Below are positions 8,758 to 16,251 of a stretch of DNA of 64,000 nt, one piece after another (the first letter of the stretch is position 1; each line of letters starts with the position of its first letter). Origin of the DNA: Streptomyces sp. NBC_00377 (lineage in GTDB: Bacteria; Actinomycetota; Actinomycetes; Streptomycetales; Streptomycetaceae); assembly GCF_036075115.1 (NCBI RefSeq), contig NZ_CP107958.1, positions 2,108,001 through 2,172,000 on the forward strand, written 5' to 3'. The position numbers and the translations under genes are program-made. The notes beneath the pieces were generated by a model. The model searched no databases and had not been told where the DNA came from. It was given only the letters and a program-made list of their open reading frames with translations.

Positions 8758-9087
8758 GCCCCCAGCTTCCCACCGGCTTCATCGCCGTGCGGCAGGGGCG
8801 CCCCGACGTCCGCGTTTCGTAAGACCTCGACGCCCGTTTCGCTTTTGCGAATCTGGCCGTTCTCGCGACCATCGCTCCCGTCGTACGGCGTCGCCGTGTC
8901 ACTCGGCGGCGCCTGAGCTCGGGAGGCGCCGACGTCGCGAGCACCCCTGCCTGCCTCCCCTCGCACAAACCAGAGCGGTGCCCTGTGTGCGGGTAGGGCG
9001 GCGTCGACGGCGGGGGCCGGGACGATCCGTCCGGAGAAGCGGTGACCGGTGACGCTTTTCCGTGGAGGCTTGAGCCGGGTTTCATGG
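8758..9087. other. Intergenic region, 330 bp
   Basis: Contains the shared element at 8805-8823. The remaining part, up to the stop codon of the GT-C-like gene, has no recognised coding or structural feature. Confidence 0.4.
8805..8823. promoter_or_regulatory. Shared regulator element, site 2 (response regulator A)
   Basis: GACGTCCGCGTTTCGTAAG; on the coding strand CTTACGAAACGCGGACGTC, with TTACG and GGACG 11 bp apart. Distance to the start is 66 bp; the matching site of copy B is at 67 bp. Confidence 0.65.
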
Positions 9088-10434
9088 TCACCACCCCGTC
9101 AGCAGCAGGTGGTTGAGGAGCAGGGCGAGGACGGCCTGTGCGGTGAGCCAGGCGCGGGGTCGGTCCAGGAACGCGCATGCCGGGAGCAGCCACATCGCGA
9201 ACGGCAGCCAGATGCGTTCTGTTTCCGCTTTGCTCATGCCGGAGAGGTCGGCGGCGAGGAGCGCGAGCAGGGCGGCGAGGACGAGTAGGGCGAGGCGGGG
9301 TTCGGCCGTGGAGCGGCGCAGGCACGTGCGAAGACCCTGGCGGATGGGAGCCGCACCGGATCGTCGCAGTCCGGCCACCGTCGCCGGGCCCACGACGAGC
9401 GCCATGCACGCGAGGTTCGCCCACACCCAGTAGCCGTAGGGGCGGATGCCGCCGGCCCCTTGGTAGTAGCGGGTGACCAGCAGGTGGTACGCCTCCCACC
9501 AGTTGAAGCCCGCGATCGTGAAGACGGCCGGGACGACGACGAATCCGGCGAGAAGGTAAGGGAGGGGGCGCAGTCGTCGGGAGCCGAGCAGCAGGACGCC
9601 GGCGGCGATCACCACGAACAGTGTCAGCCCGTACGAGAGATAGGCGGTGAGGCCGAAGAGGAGCCCGGAGGCAAGCCCTGTCGACCGGGGCCGGTGTCCC
9701 GTGACGGCGAGGGCGAGGAAGGTGACGGCCCAGGCGGCGACCGCCGCGAAGTAGCCGTCCGCGGAGGTGCCCATCCACACGGCGGCCGGGGCCAGGACCA
9801 GGAAGGGCGCGGCCCGGCGGGCGAGCGCCTCCCCGGACAGTGCTCGTACGGTGACGAGGACTGCCACCGCCGCTGTCGCCCCGACGGTGATGCACCAGAC
9901 ACCCGCCCAAGCGCCGCCGCCCAGCCCGGTCCGGTCGAGGAGGACGAAGGTGAGGGTCGCCGCGGGGGGATGTCCGGCGACATGCGCGGGCCAGGCGCCG
10001 GGCGAGTGGATCAGGATGTGGTGGGTGAAGTCCCGCAGGGCGGCGGGGATGTCGTGGAAGCGGTTGACGGGGTCGATGACCTGGAGGTACTCGTACTTGG
10101 TCGTGAGCCGCCGGGCGATTCCGCGCTGCCATCCGTCAACCAGGGCGAGGGAGAACGTCCATGCCATGGCGGTGCCCCAGGCAGTGCACAGCAGCGCGCG
10201 CCAGGGCATCCGGGCGGCGAGGAGCGGCCCGTACGCGACCACGACGAGGGCCACCATGATCGCGGCGGGGGTGCCGGGGCCGACATGCGGCTCCCCATGG
10301 CCGTACAGCGGCGGCCAGCCGACATGAAGGTTCCCGTAACGGTGTTCCAGGACGGTGCCGATCACGGCCGCCGTCGTGACGAGGAGCGCTGCCGCCAGGG
10401 CCGCGGACAGGTCGCGCAGAAGATCGCGGTTCAC
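9088..10434 (-). CDS. GT-C-like polytopic membrane protein, copy A
   Basis: 448 residues from GTG 10434, with about ten to twelve predicted membrane helices. The overall look (long loop after the first two helices with HILIHSPGAWPAHVAGHPP, many small-residue helices, C-terminal short loop) is like GT-C lipid-linked sugar transferases or mannosyltransferase-like proteins, though I do not see a definite DxD/DE catalytic motif. The -10 box TAGCGT lies 6 bp before GTG, so the mRNA is probably leaderless. The gene is divergent from the molybdoenzyme at 10547, and the single regulator element at 10483-10501 serves both. Copy B is a broken remnant (21322-21731). Confidence 0.75.
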   Translation of the reverse strand: MNRDLLRDLSAALAAALLVTTAAVIGTVLEHRYGNLHVGWPPLYGHGEPHVGPGTPAAIMVALVVVAYGPLLAARMPWRALLCTAWGTAMAWTFSLALVDGWQRGIARRLTTKYEYLQVIDPVNRFHDIPAALRDFTHHILIHSPGAWPAHVAGHPPAATLTFVLLDRTGLGGGAWAGVWCITVGATAAVAVLVTVRALSGEALARRAAPFLVLAPAAVWMGTSADGYFAAVAAWAVTFLALAVTGHRPRSTGLASGLLFGLTAYLSYGLTLFVVIAAGVLLLGSRRLRPLPYLLAGFVVVPAVFTIAGFNWWEAYHLLVTRYYQGAGGIRPYGYWVWANLACMALVVGPATVAGLRRSGAAPIRQGLRTCLRRSTAEPRLALLVLAALLALLAADLSGMSKAETERIWLPFAMWLLPACAFLDRPRAWLTAQAVLALLLNHLLLTGW

Positions 10435-10482
10435 ACCGGCACGCTAAGGCCGGGGAGGGCCGGATGCGGATCGGTGAGCCTG

Positions 10483-10501
10483 GACGTCAGTGTTTCGTCA
10501 T
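10483..10501. promoter_or_regulatory. Shared regulator element, site 3 (divergent promoter)
   Basis: GACGTCAGTGTTTCGTCAT between divergent genes. It is 36 bp from TAGCGT (-10 of the GT-C-like gene) on one side and about 34 bp from TACGGT (-10 of the molybdoenzyme) on the other. One mismatch separates it from the site at 21254-21272. Confidence 0.7.
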
Positions 10502-10546
10502 GTGTTGCGGGCCCCGTCCTGGCCCGTCCCGGCCTACGGTCGGGAC

Positions 10547-11779
10547 ATGCGCGACCATCGACTCCCCACCTCTCCCGGTTTCTGGCGCAGTCCGCTGCGC
10601 AGCCCCTGGTTCACCTCCGTGTTCGGTATCGTGCTGCTCGGCGGGATCACGGTGCTCTTCGTCACGGGCCTTGTGTCGTACGCCGCTTACAACCCGGATC
10701 TGTCGCCGGTGAACGACAAGACCCCGGACAAGGGCCTGCTCGGCTTCTACCTCTTCGCCTGGCCGACCGACCCGCCCTGGCTCTACCGGCTCACCCAGGG
10801 CGTCCACGTCACCCTGGGCATCGCGCTGATCCCCGTACTGCTGGCGAAGCTGTGGTCGGTCCTGCCAAAGCTGTTCACCCTGCCGCCCGTGCGATCCCTC
10901 GCGCATGCGCTGGAGCGGATCTCGCTGCTTCTGCTGGTCGGGGGCGCGCTGTTCGAGTTCACCACAGGCATGCTGAACATCCAGCTCGACTACCTCTTCC
11001 CCGGCTCCTTCTATCCGCTGCACTTCTACGGCGCCTGGGTGTTCTTCGCGGCGTTCGTGACGCACGCGGTGCTGCGGGTGCCTGCCGCGGTACGCAATCT
11101 GCGCCACCTGCGCGACGAGGAGAACGAGCTCGTCTCCCCGGACCCCGCCCCGCCCACCGTCTCGCGCCGCGGCGCCCTCGCCTTCGTCGGCGGCGGATCC
11201 CTGCTCCTGCTGCTCACGACGGCGGGCCGGAACTTCGACGGACCGCTGCGGGCAACGGCTCTGCTCGCGCCGCACGGCGGCCCCGAACCGGGTTCGGGAC
11301 CCGGCGGTTTCCAGATCAACAAGACGGCCGCGTCGCGCGGGATCAGCATGGCCGAGACGAGTGACGAGGCGTGGCGGCTGGTCGTCGAGGGGCAGGGACG
11401 GAGGGTCCGGCTGAGCCGGGCAGAGCTGCTGCAACTCCCCCTGCACAGCGCGGCGTTGCCCATCGCGTGCGTGGAGGGCTGGTCGACGTCCGACCAGTGG
11501 TGGCGGGGTGTACGCCTGCGGGATCTGGCGGCGCTCGTCGGGTACGAGAGCGGCGCGGCGCCCGACGTCATGGTGGAGTCGCTCCAGCAGCACGGGGCGT
11601 TCCGCCGGGCTGCCTTGCGCGACAACCAGGTACGCGACCCGCGTTCCCTGCTCGCCCTGTTCGTCAACGGCGAGCCTCTCACCCCGGACCACGGCTACCC
11701 GGCGCGGATCATCGTCCCGGCGGCGCCCGGCGTGCTCAACACCAAGTGGGTGGCACGGATGACCTTCGGAGAACTGTGA
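10547..11779 (+). CDS. Membrane-anchored sulfite-oxidase-type molybdoenzyme, copy A
   Basis: 410 residues from ATG 10547; TACGGT sits 6 bp upstream, giving a leaderless mRNA. Residues 1-190 form a four-helix membrane domain with histidines 87, 159 and 173 that could bind haem, as in cytochrome b-type anchors. SRRGAL (206-211) followed by a hydrophobic stretch resembles a twin-arginine signal placed inside the protein. The C-terminal domain is the oxidoreductase molybdopterin fold, with LPIACVEGWS giving Cys308 as the expected molybdenum ligand. The active site should face outside the membrane. The substrate is unknown. The stop overlaps the next gene's ATG. Confidence 0.88.
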   Translation: MRDHRLPTSPGFWRSPLRSPWFTSVFGIVLLGGITVLFVTGLVSYAAYNPDLSPVNDKTPDKGLLGFYLFAWPTDPPWLYRLTQGVHVTLGIALIPVLLAKLWSVLPKLFTLPPVRSLAHALERISLLLLVGGALFEFTTGMLNIQLDYLFPGSFYPLHFYGAWVFFAAFVTHAVLRVPAAVRNLRHLRDEENELVSPDPAPPTVSRRGALAFVGGGSLLLLLTTAGRNFDGPLRATALLAPHGGPEPGSGPGGFQINKTAASRGISMAETSDEAWRLVVEGQGRRVRLSRAELLQLPLHSAALPIACVEGWSTSDQWWRGVRLRDLAALVGYESGAAPDVMVESLQQHGAFRRAALRDNQVRDPRSLLALFVNGEPLTPDHGYPARIIVPAAPGVLNTKWVARMTFGEL

Positions 11780-12270
11780 TGCGACGACATGTGATGCGAC
11801 GGCTCAAGGTGCGCCCGCGCGTGGGCAGCCCGCTTCAACTCCTGCTCCTTGCTTGCTCGTTCGCGCTCGTCGGATACGCGGGTGTGCGGCTGCTCGCGGA
11901 CGACTGGCTCTCTGTCGTGCTGTGGTTCGTGGGCGCGGCGCTGGTGCACGACCTGCTGTTGCTGCCTCTGTACGCGGGCGCGGACCGGGTCGTCGCGCGG
12001 GGGCTGGGCGTGGTCGGCCGCCGGGAGTGGACGGTTTTCGTGCGCGTCCCGGCGGCGTTCTCCGGCCTTCTGCTGCTGATCTGGTTTCCGCTGATCAGCG
12101 GGAAAGTGGCGGACCACTACCGTTCCGCCACCGCCCTGTCCGGCGACGAATTCCTGTCCCGCTGGCTTTTGATCACCGCGGCACTGTTCGGCGGCTCGGC
12201 GGTGGTGCTCCTGCTGCGGTCCCTGCGGTTGCGCAGGGCGACGAAGGAGCGGCCGCCGGTCGTCCACTGA
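11779..12270 (+). CDS. Small polytopic membrane protein (molybdoenzyme partner), copy A
   Basis: 163 residues from ATG 11779, overlapping the molybdoenzyme stop (TGATG). GTG 11791 or ATG 11794 are other possible starts. Four hydrophobic segments are visible; FVGAALVHDLLLLPLYAGAD is the most conserved part compared with the copy-B-side partner (23968-24375, VVLHDAVIAPLVLL). No family is recognised. The fixed coupling in both loci argues that it works with the molybdoenzyme, perhaps as a membrane subunit. Its last 154 bp overlap the 3' end of the converging methyltransferase gene. Confidence 0.8.
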   Translation: MRRHVMRRLKVRPRVGSPLQLLLLACSFALVGYAGVRLLADDWLSVVLWFVGAALVHDLLLLPLYAGADRVVARGLGVVGRREWTVFVRVPAAFSGLLLLIWFPLISGKVADHYRSATALSGDEFLSRWLLITAALFGGSAVVLLLRSLRLRRATKERPPVVH

Positions 12271-12950
12271 CGCTCCGGGCGCCAGCCGGCACGTGTCGCG
12301 AGCCGGAGCAGGGCCGATGTGCCGAGACGGGCCCAGGGGAAGGGCGGACCGGCCGTGCCGTGAGCGCCGGCGGTGATGCTCACGACGTGGACGGTGACGC
12401 GTTCGTCGACCTCACTGTCCGGGACCGTCTCGGCGACCAACAGGCCTTTCTGGCCGAGGAGTTGAGACATCCGCCGGAGAAGGGCGGTCGGGTCGCCGCC
12501 GATGCCGATGTTGCCGTCGATGAGGAGGACCGTGTCCCAACGTCCTTCGGCCGGGAGCGGCTCGAAGACGGAGCGTTGCAGAGCCTGGCCGCCGAGCCGC
12601 ACCGTGCGGGCGACGGCGGCTTCGCTCACATCGACGCCGAGCACCCGCCGGCCCCGGGCCGCGAGTTCGGCGACGAGCCGCCCCGGACCGCACCCCACAT
12701 CGAGTACAGCGCCTTCACAGTGCTCCAGAACATCCATGTCCACCGCGTCGGCCCTGGCACACCAGCGTTCCACCTCCAGCGGAAGCAGCCAGCCGTCGGC
12801 GCGACGTAGGAAGAGCGGCCCCCGGCCGGTGGCGAGGGCCTCGGAGTAGGGGTCGGCAGCCCAAGGGAGCGGAGCGCCCATCGACGCAACAGGCGCCAGT
12901 CGATCCCGGGCGACCGCTCTCGGCGACGTGATCTCATGTGCGGTGCTCAT
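12117..12950 (-). CDS. Class I SAM-dependent methyltransferase, copy A
   Basis: 277 residues. VLDVGCGPGRLVAELA followed by VLGVDVSEAAV is the SAM-binding glycine-rich motif and the acidic second strand. DTVLLIDGNIGIGGDP marks motif II. The ATG at 12950 overlaps the stop of the DUF2064 gene. The C-terminal tail (AEPPNSAAVIKS...) is matched by copy B, so the overlap with the converging membrane-protein gene is an old feature. The acceptor is unknown; the operon with two sugar-transferase-like genes suggests methylation of a glycosylated product. Confidence 0.88.
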   Translation of the reverse strand: MSTAHEITSPRAVARDRLAPVASMGAPLPWAADPYSEALATGRGPLFLRRADGWLLPLEVERWCARADAVDMDVLEHCEGAVLDVGCGPGRLVAELAARGRRVLGVDVSEAAVARTVRLGGQALQRSVFEPLPAEGRWDTVLLIDGNIGIGGDPTALLRRMSQLLGQKGLLVAETVPDSEVDERVTVHVVSITAGAHGTAGPPFPWARLGTSALLRLATRAGWRPERQWTTGGRSFVALRNRRDRSRSTTAEPPNSAAVIKSQRDRNSSPDRAVAER

Positions 12951-13564
12951 CGGCCGGCAGCCGCCCCGAGACGCCCCAGTTCGGCGGCGAAGCGGCTTCC
13001 CGGCGCAGCCGCGGCCACCGCCTCCGCGTCGCCGACGGTGTCCACGTCTCGCAGGCGGGGCAGCTCGCGTACGCGCAAGCCCGCGACGGCGAGCCGTTCA
13101 CGCTGCACGGCACCCGTCCTGGGCGTGGACATCGGCACACCCCGCAGCAGCTCGGGGTCCGGGTGGGCGAGGCCCAGCGCCCAGAAGCCGCCGTCCTCGG
13201 CCGGCCCGAAGTACGCGTCGCAGCCGGCGAAGTCGACGGTGAGCAGTGCGGGCGTCACCTGGGGGGTGTCCATGCCGATGAGCAGCGCGGGCCCGTCGCA
13301 GCCGGCGAAGGCGACGGCCAGCCGCTCGTCCAGACCTCCCGCGCACTGCGGGACGACGTCGAAGCCGGGAGGGAGCCAAGGGCCGGGAGCGCCGTCGAGT
13401 ACCAGCACGCGGCGCCGGGCGGGTGTGGCCGCCACCGTGCGCAGGGTGTCCACGAGCGCCGCCTCGGCGAGCGTCGCCGCTTCGCGAGGCGTGAACGGCG
13501 GGGTGAGCCGGGTCTTCACCCGTCCTGGCCGCGGTTCCTTGGCGATGACGAGGAGAGTGGTCAC
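12947..13564 (-). CDS. DUF2064/COG3222 GT-A-like transferase, copy A
   Basis: 205 residues. IAKEPRPGRVKTRLTPP and the later GMDTPQVTP and FGPAEDGGFWALGL are hallmarks of the COG3222 family, a nucleotidyl/glycosyltransferase-fold group (also modelled as rSAM/selenodomain-associated transferase 1). Both ends overlap neighbours by 4 bp, placing it in the middle of a tightly coupled three-gene operon after the family 2 glycosyltransferase. No radical SAM or selenium gene is near. Precise donor and acceptor are unknown. Confidence 0.88.
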   Translation of the reverse strand: MTTLLVIAKEPRPGRVKTRLTPPFTPREAATLAEAALVDTLRTVAATPARRRVLVLDGAPGPWLPPGFDVVPQCAGGLDERLAVAFAGCDGPALLIGMDTPQVTPALLTVDFAGCDAYFGPAEDGGFWALGLAHPDPELLRGVPMSTPRTGAVQRERLAVAGLRVRELPRLRDVDTVGDAEAVAAAAPGSRFAAELGRLGAAAGR

Positions 13565-14322
13565 TGAGCGGTTCCTCCTGGGAGTACGGCGAATGAGTCG
13601 GCACCTGCCCCGGCCCAGGGCACCGGTGGTTCGGCCAGGACGCGGCCCATGTCCCGTACCGCTTGCCAGGTTCCGCGCCAGGTACCGGTGACCTTGGAGG
13701 CACCGGTGCGCGGCAGGTAGGGCACGTCGTGCTCGACGACACGCCAGCCGGCGTCGGCCGCGTGCACGACCATCTGCAGTGGGTAGCCACTGCGGCGGTC
13801 CGTGAGTTCCAGGGCGAGCAACTGTTCACGACGGCCCGCACGGAGTGGACCGAGATCGTGCAGACGCAGCCCCGTGCGGCGACGCAGCATCCGTGCCAGC
13901 GCCACGTTGCCCAACCGGGCGTGCACGGGCCAGGCGCCCCGGCCCTGGGGACGGCGCCGCCCGAGCACCAGGTCGGCCTCACCGTCGCGCACCTCGCGCA
14001 CGAAGGGCACGAGCAGAGACGGGTCGAGGGAGGCGTCGCAGTCGCAGAAGCACACAATGTCCGCGGTGGCCGCGGTCAGCCCGGCGTGACAGGCGGCGCC
14101 GAAGCCGCGACGCGTCTCACGCACGACGGTCGCGCCGAGGTCGCGGGCCAGTTCGGGCGAGCCGTCCGTGGATCCGTTGTCCACCACGATCGCGCGCCAT
14201 GTGGGCGGGATGCGGGCGAGGACCCAGGGCAGGGCCTCGGCCTCATCCAGACAGGGGAGCACCACGTCGACGGTCGCCGAGGTCGTCTCCGCTTCCGATT
14301 GCGTTGCTGGAGAAGTCGTCAC
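13561..14322 (-). CDS. Family 2 glycosyltransferase, copy A
   Basis: 253 residues from GTG 14322, preferred over upstream ATG codons because TAGGGT lies 7 bp before it, as in copy B. The GT2 fold shows DVVLPCLDEAEALPWVL, VVDNGSTDGS and the FCDCDASLD metal-binding motif. It has no membrane helix, so it is a soluble, dolichyl-phosphate-mannose-synthase-like enzyme. The promoter is nearly copied at 18986-19049, with identical spacing between the regulator element and the -10 box. First gene of the operon leading to DUF2064 and the methyltransferase. Confidence 0.9.
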   Translation of the reverse strand: MTTSPATQSEAETTSATVDVVLPCLDEAEALPWVLARIPPTWRAIVVDNGSTDGSPELARDLGATVVRETRRGFGAACHAGLTAATADIVCFCDCDASLDPSLLVPFVREVRDGEADLVLGRRRPQGRGAWPVHARLGNVALARMLRRRTGLRLHDLGPLRAGRREQLLALELTDRRSGYPLQMVVHAADAGWRVVEHDVPYLPRTGASKVTGTWRGTWQAVRDMGRVLAEPPVPWAGAGADSFAVLPGGTAQ

Positions 14323-14745
14323 GGCTTTCACCCTACGAAGACAAAAGGCATGTAAGGGACTTTGGCTCCTTACGAAACGCGGACGTCGAGGGAGGGAGCA
14401 GAGCACCGAGGTGCGGTCGGCAGGAGGCCGGTTGCGTGCGTGAGCGCCACGTGCCTCCGATGCTCAACCGGCTGTGCCGCACGCAGGGTCACCGGCATAC
14501 CGGACACGGAGACCCGACGTGCGAATGCTGCCCGTCTCCCTCATCCGCCGTCGTGTCGCGGTCACCACGATGCCCGCGGAGCCGGGCGGCCGTGGTGCAG
14601 GCGACGACCTTGGCGGCCCACGTGTCGACCCCAGCCGTCGCGGTGGCAACCGGTATCTCCCCGGCGACGCGCTGCTGCTCGGCCGCCGGTCCGTCGGCGG
14701 GGCGCCGTCCGCCTCCCGCTCCGCCGCGGCAGGCCCGGTCGAGTA
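14323..14745. other. Intergenic region, 423 bp
   Basis: Holds the promoter of the glycosyltransferase operon at its left end, including the element at 14369-14387. The rest, before the 3' end of the epimerase gene, has no frame or structure I can assign. Confidence 0.4.
14369..14387. promoter_or_regulatory. Shared regulator element, site 4 (glycosyltransferase A)
   Basis: CTTACGAAACGCGGACGTC on the plus strand. On the coding strand it reads GACGTCCGCGTTTCGTAAG followed by GAGC, identical to site 8. The -10 TAGGGT begins 38 bp after the G of GTAAG, exactly as at site 8. Confidence 0.7.
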
Positions 14746-15741
14746 CTACTCCTCGCGCAGCCCTGCTCTCGCGAACTCCCTCATGCCCTCCTCGAAGCCG
14801 ACCTCGGCCTTCCAGCCCAGTTCGGCCCGCAACCGCGAGGAGTCGGCCGTGATGTGCCGTACGTCCCCCAGGCGGTACTCCCCCGTCACCACGGGCTCGG
14901 GTCCGCCGTACGCGGACGCCAGCGCCCGCGCCATCTCGCCGACCGTGTGGGGCTCCCCGCTGCCGGTGTTGTACGCCGCCAGCGCTCCGGCCGGGGACTC
15001 GGTCTCGAGCGCCGCCACATTGGCCGCCGCCACGTCCCGTACGTGGACGAAGTCCCGCCGCTGGCCGCCGTCCTCGAAGACACGCGGTGCCTCACCGCGG
15101 GCGAGCGCGGACCGGAAGAAGGACGCGACCCCCGCGTACGGGGTGTCGCGTGGCATGCCCGGCCCGTACACGTTGTGGTAGCGCAGCGAAACCGCCGAGC
15201 CGCCCGTCGACCGGGCCCAGGCCGAAGCCAGATGCTCCTGGGCCAGCTTGGTCGTCGCGTACACGTTCCGGGGATCGACCGGAGCGTCCTCGCCGACCAG
15301 CCCCGGCGTCAGCGGCTCCTCGCACCGCGGGCACCGGGGCTCGAAACGCCCTGCGGCCAGATCGGCCACGGCCCGGGGGCCGGGTCGTACCGTCCCGTGC
15401 CGCTCACACCCGTACGAGCCCTCGCCGTACACGACCATCGAGCCGGCCAGTACGAGCCGCCCCACCCCCGCGTCGGCCATGGCGGAAAGCAGCACCGCGG
15501 TACCGAGGTCGTTGCGCGACACGTACTCGACCGCGTCGGCAAACCCCTTCCCAAGCCCCACCATCGCCGCCTGATGGCACACGGCGTCCACACCCGGCAG
15601 AGCGGCCGCGACCGCCTCCGCGTCGCGTACGTCCTGGCCGTCACGAAGGTCGAACACGACCGCCTCGTGCCCCCGTGCGGTCAGCGCTTCGACGACATGA
15701 CACCCGATGAACCCGGCTCCGCCGGTGACCAGTACTCGCAT
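14746..15741 (-). CDS. NAD-dependent epimerase/dehydratase
   Basis: 331 residues from ATG 15741; TAGCGT lies 6 bp before it, so the transcript is leaderless. The Rossmann motif VTGGAGFIGCHVVEAL opens the protein and YATTK gives the catalytic Tyr/Lys pair of extended short-chain dehydrogenases acting on nucleotide sugars. An insertion of about 30 residues (GCERH...RCPRCEE) before YATTK carries three Cys and a His and may bind zinc, which is unusual for the family. A regulator element at 15791-15809 puts it in the same regulon. It probably supplies an altered nucleotide sugar for the transferases. Confidence 0.88.
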   Translation of the reverse strand: MRVLVTGGAGFIGCHVVEALTARGHEAVVFDLRDGQDVRDAEAVAAALPGVDAVCHQAAMVGLGKGFADAVEYVSRNDLGTAVLLSAMADAGVGRLVLAGSMVVYGEGSYGCERHGTVRPGPRAVADLAAGRFEPRCPRCEEPLTPGLVGEDAPVDPRNVYATTKLAQEHLASAWARSTGGSAVSLRYHNVYGPGMPRDTPYAGVASFFRSALARGEAPRVFEDGGQRRDFVHVRDVAAANVAALETESPAGALAAYNTGSGEPHTVGEMARALASAYGGPEPVVTGEYRLGDVRHITADSSRLRAELGWKAEVGFEEGMREFARAGLREE

Positions 15742-15790
15742 ACGCGAACGCTAGGAGCTTGAGCACCCCGCACGGCAGCGCCGCGCCCAT

Positions 15791-15809
15791 CACGTCACGG
15801 GTCCGTAAG
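15791..15809. promoter_or_regulatory. Shared regulator element, site 5 (epimerase)
   Basis: CACGTCACGGGTCCGTAAG; on the coding strand TTACG and TGACG are 11 bp apart, and TAGCGT lies 37 bp further on. Confidence 0.65.
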
Positions 15810-15879
15810 ACCTCGCCAGATGCAGCAGCCCATGGCACATCACTTCGGGGCCGACTCGGTCAGGAAGGCACATCCGCCG

Positions 15880-16077
15880 TCCTGTTCATGACGTCTGCGA
15901 TGGGGCGCCGCGCCGTGAAAGGCGCGAGTCACCGCTCCGGGCCCCCGCACGGCGAACTTGGCCAACCCGTAGGCGCTCTCGTCGAAGCCCTCGATCAGAC
16001 CGGGGTCGACGTTACCGCGACCACACTGCCCCGCCCTCGCTCCACCATGCGGGGCCTTCTCACCGCTGGATGAGCGG
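15880..16077 (-). pseudogene. Short-chain dehydrogenase remnant with frameshift
   Basis: On the minus strand one frame reads RMVERGRGSVVAVTST and stops; a second frame continues GLIEGFDESAYGLAKFAVRG. Joined, these give the central part of a classical short-chain dehydrogenase, with the catalytic Tyr-x-x-x-Lys in SAYGLAK. The frame changes at about 15997. Neither the coenzyme-binding N-terminus nor the C-terminus is present. It looks like a dead fragment left between the epimerase and beta-propeller genes. Confidence 0.5.
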
Positions 16078-16139
16078 CAACGGTGGCAGGCGAGCCGCAA
16101 GCCGGACCGCCACCGAATTCTCCGGGGCCGACGGAAGTT

Positions 16140-16158
16140 CTTACGAGAAGCTGACGCG
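16140..16158. promoter_or_regulatory. Shared regulator element, site 6 (beta-propeller gene)
   Basis: CTTACGAGAAGCTGACGCG: TTACG and TGACG 11 bp apart, about 94 bp before the GTG. No clear TAnnnT box is visible at the expected place. Confidence 0.5.
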
Positions 16159-16251
16159 GGACCGAAACATCTTCTTCCCACCGGCCCCACAGGCAACTCT
16201 GGCTCTGCACGTCACCGACCGGTGGTGGCGGCGAGGTATGAGGAGTCAGGC

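Noticed and set aside
9460..11364. 634-residue open frame on the plus strand
   Set aside because: It runs antisense to the GT-C-like gene and through another frame of the molybdoenzyme; composition is Gly/Arg/Glu-rich without any family motif.
12947..13564. Selenosugar or arsenosugar biosynthesis gene
   Set aside because: The COG3222 family occurs in such pathways, but no radical SAM, selenophosphate synthase or arsenic gene is present in either copy.
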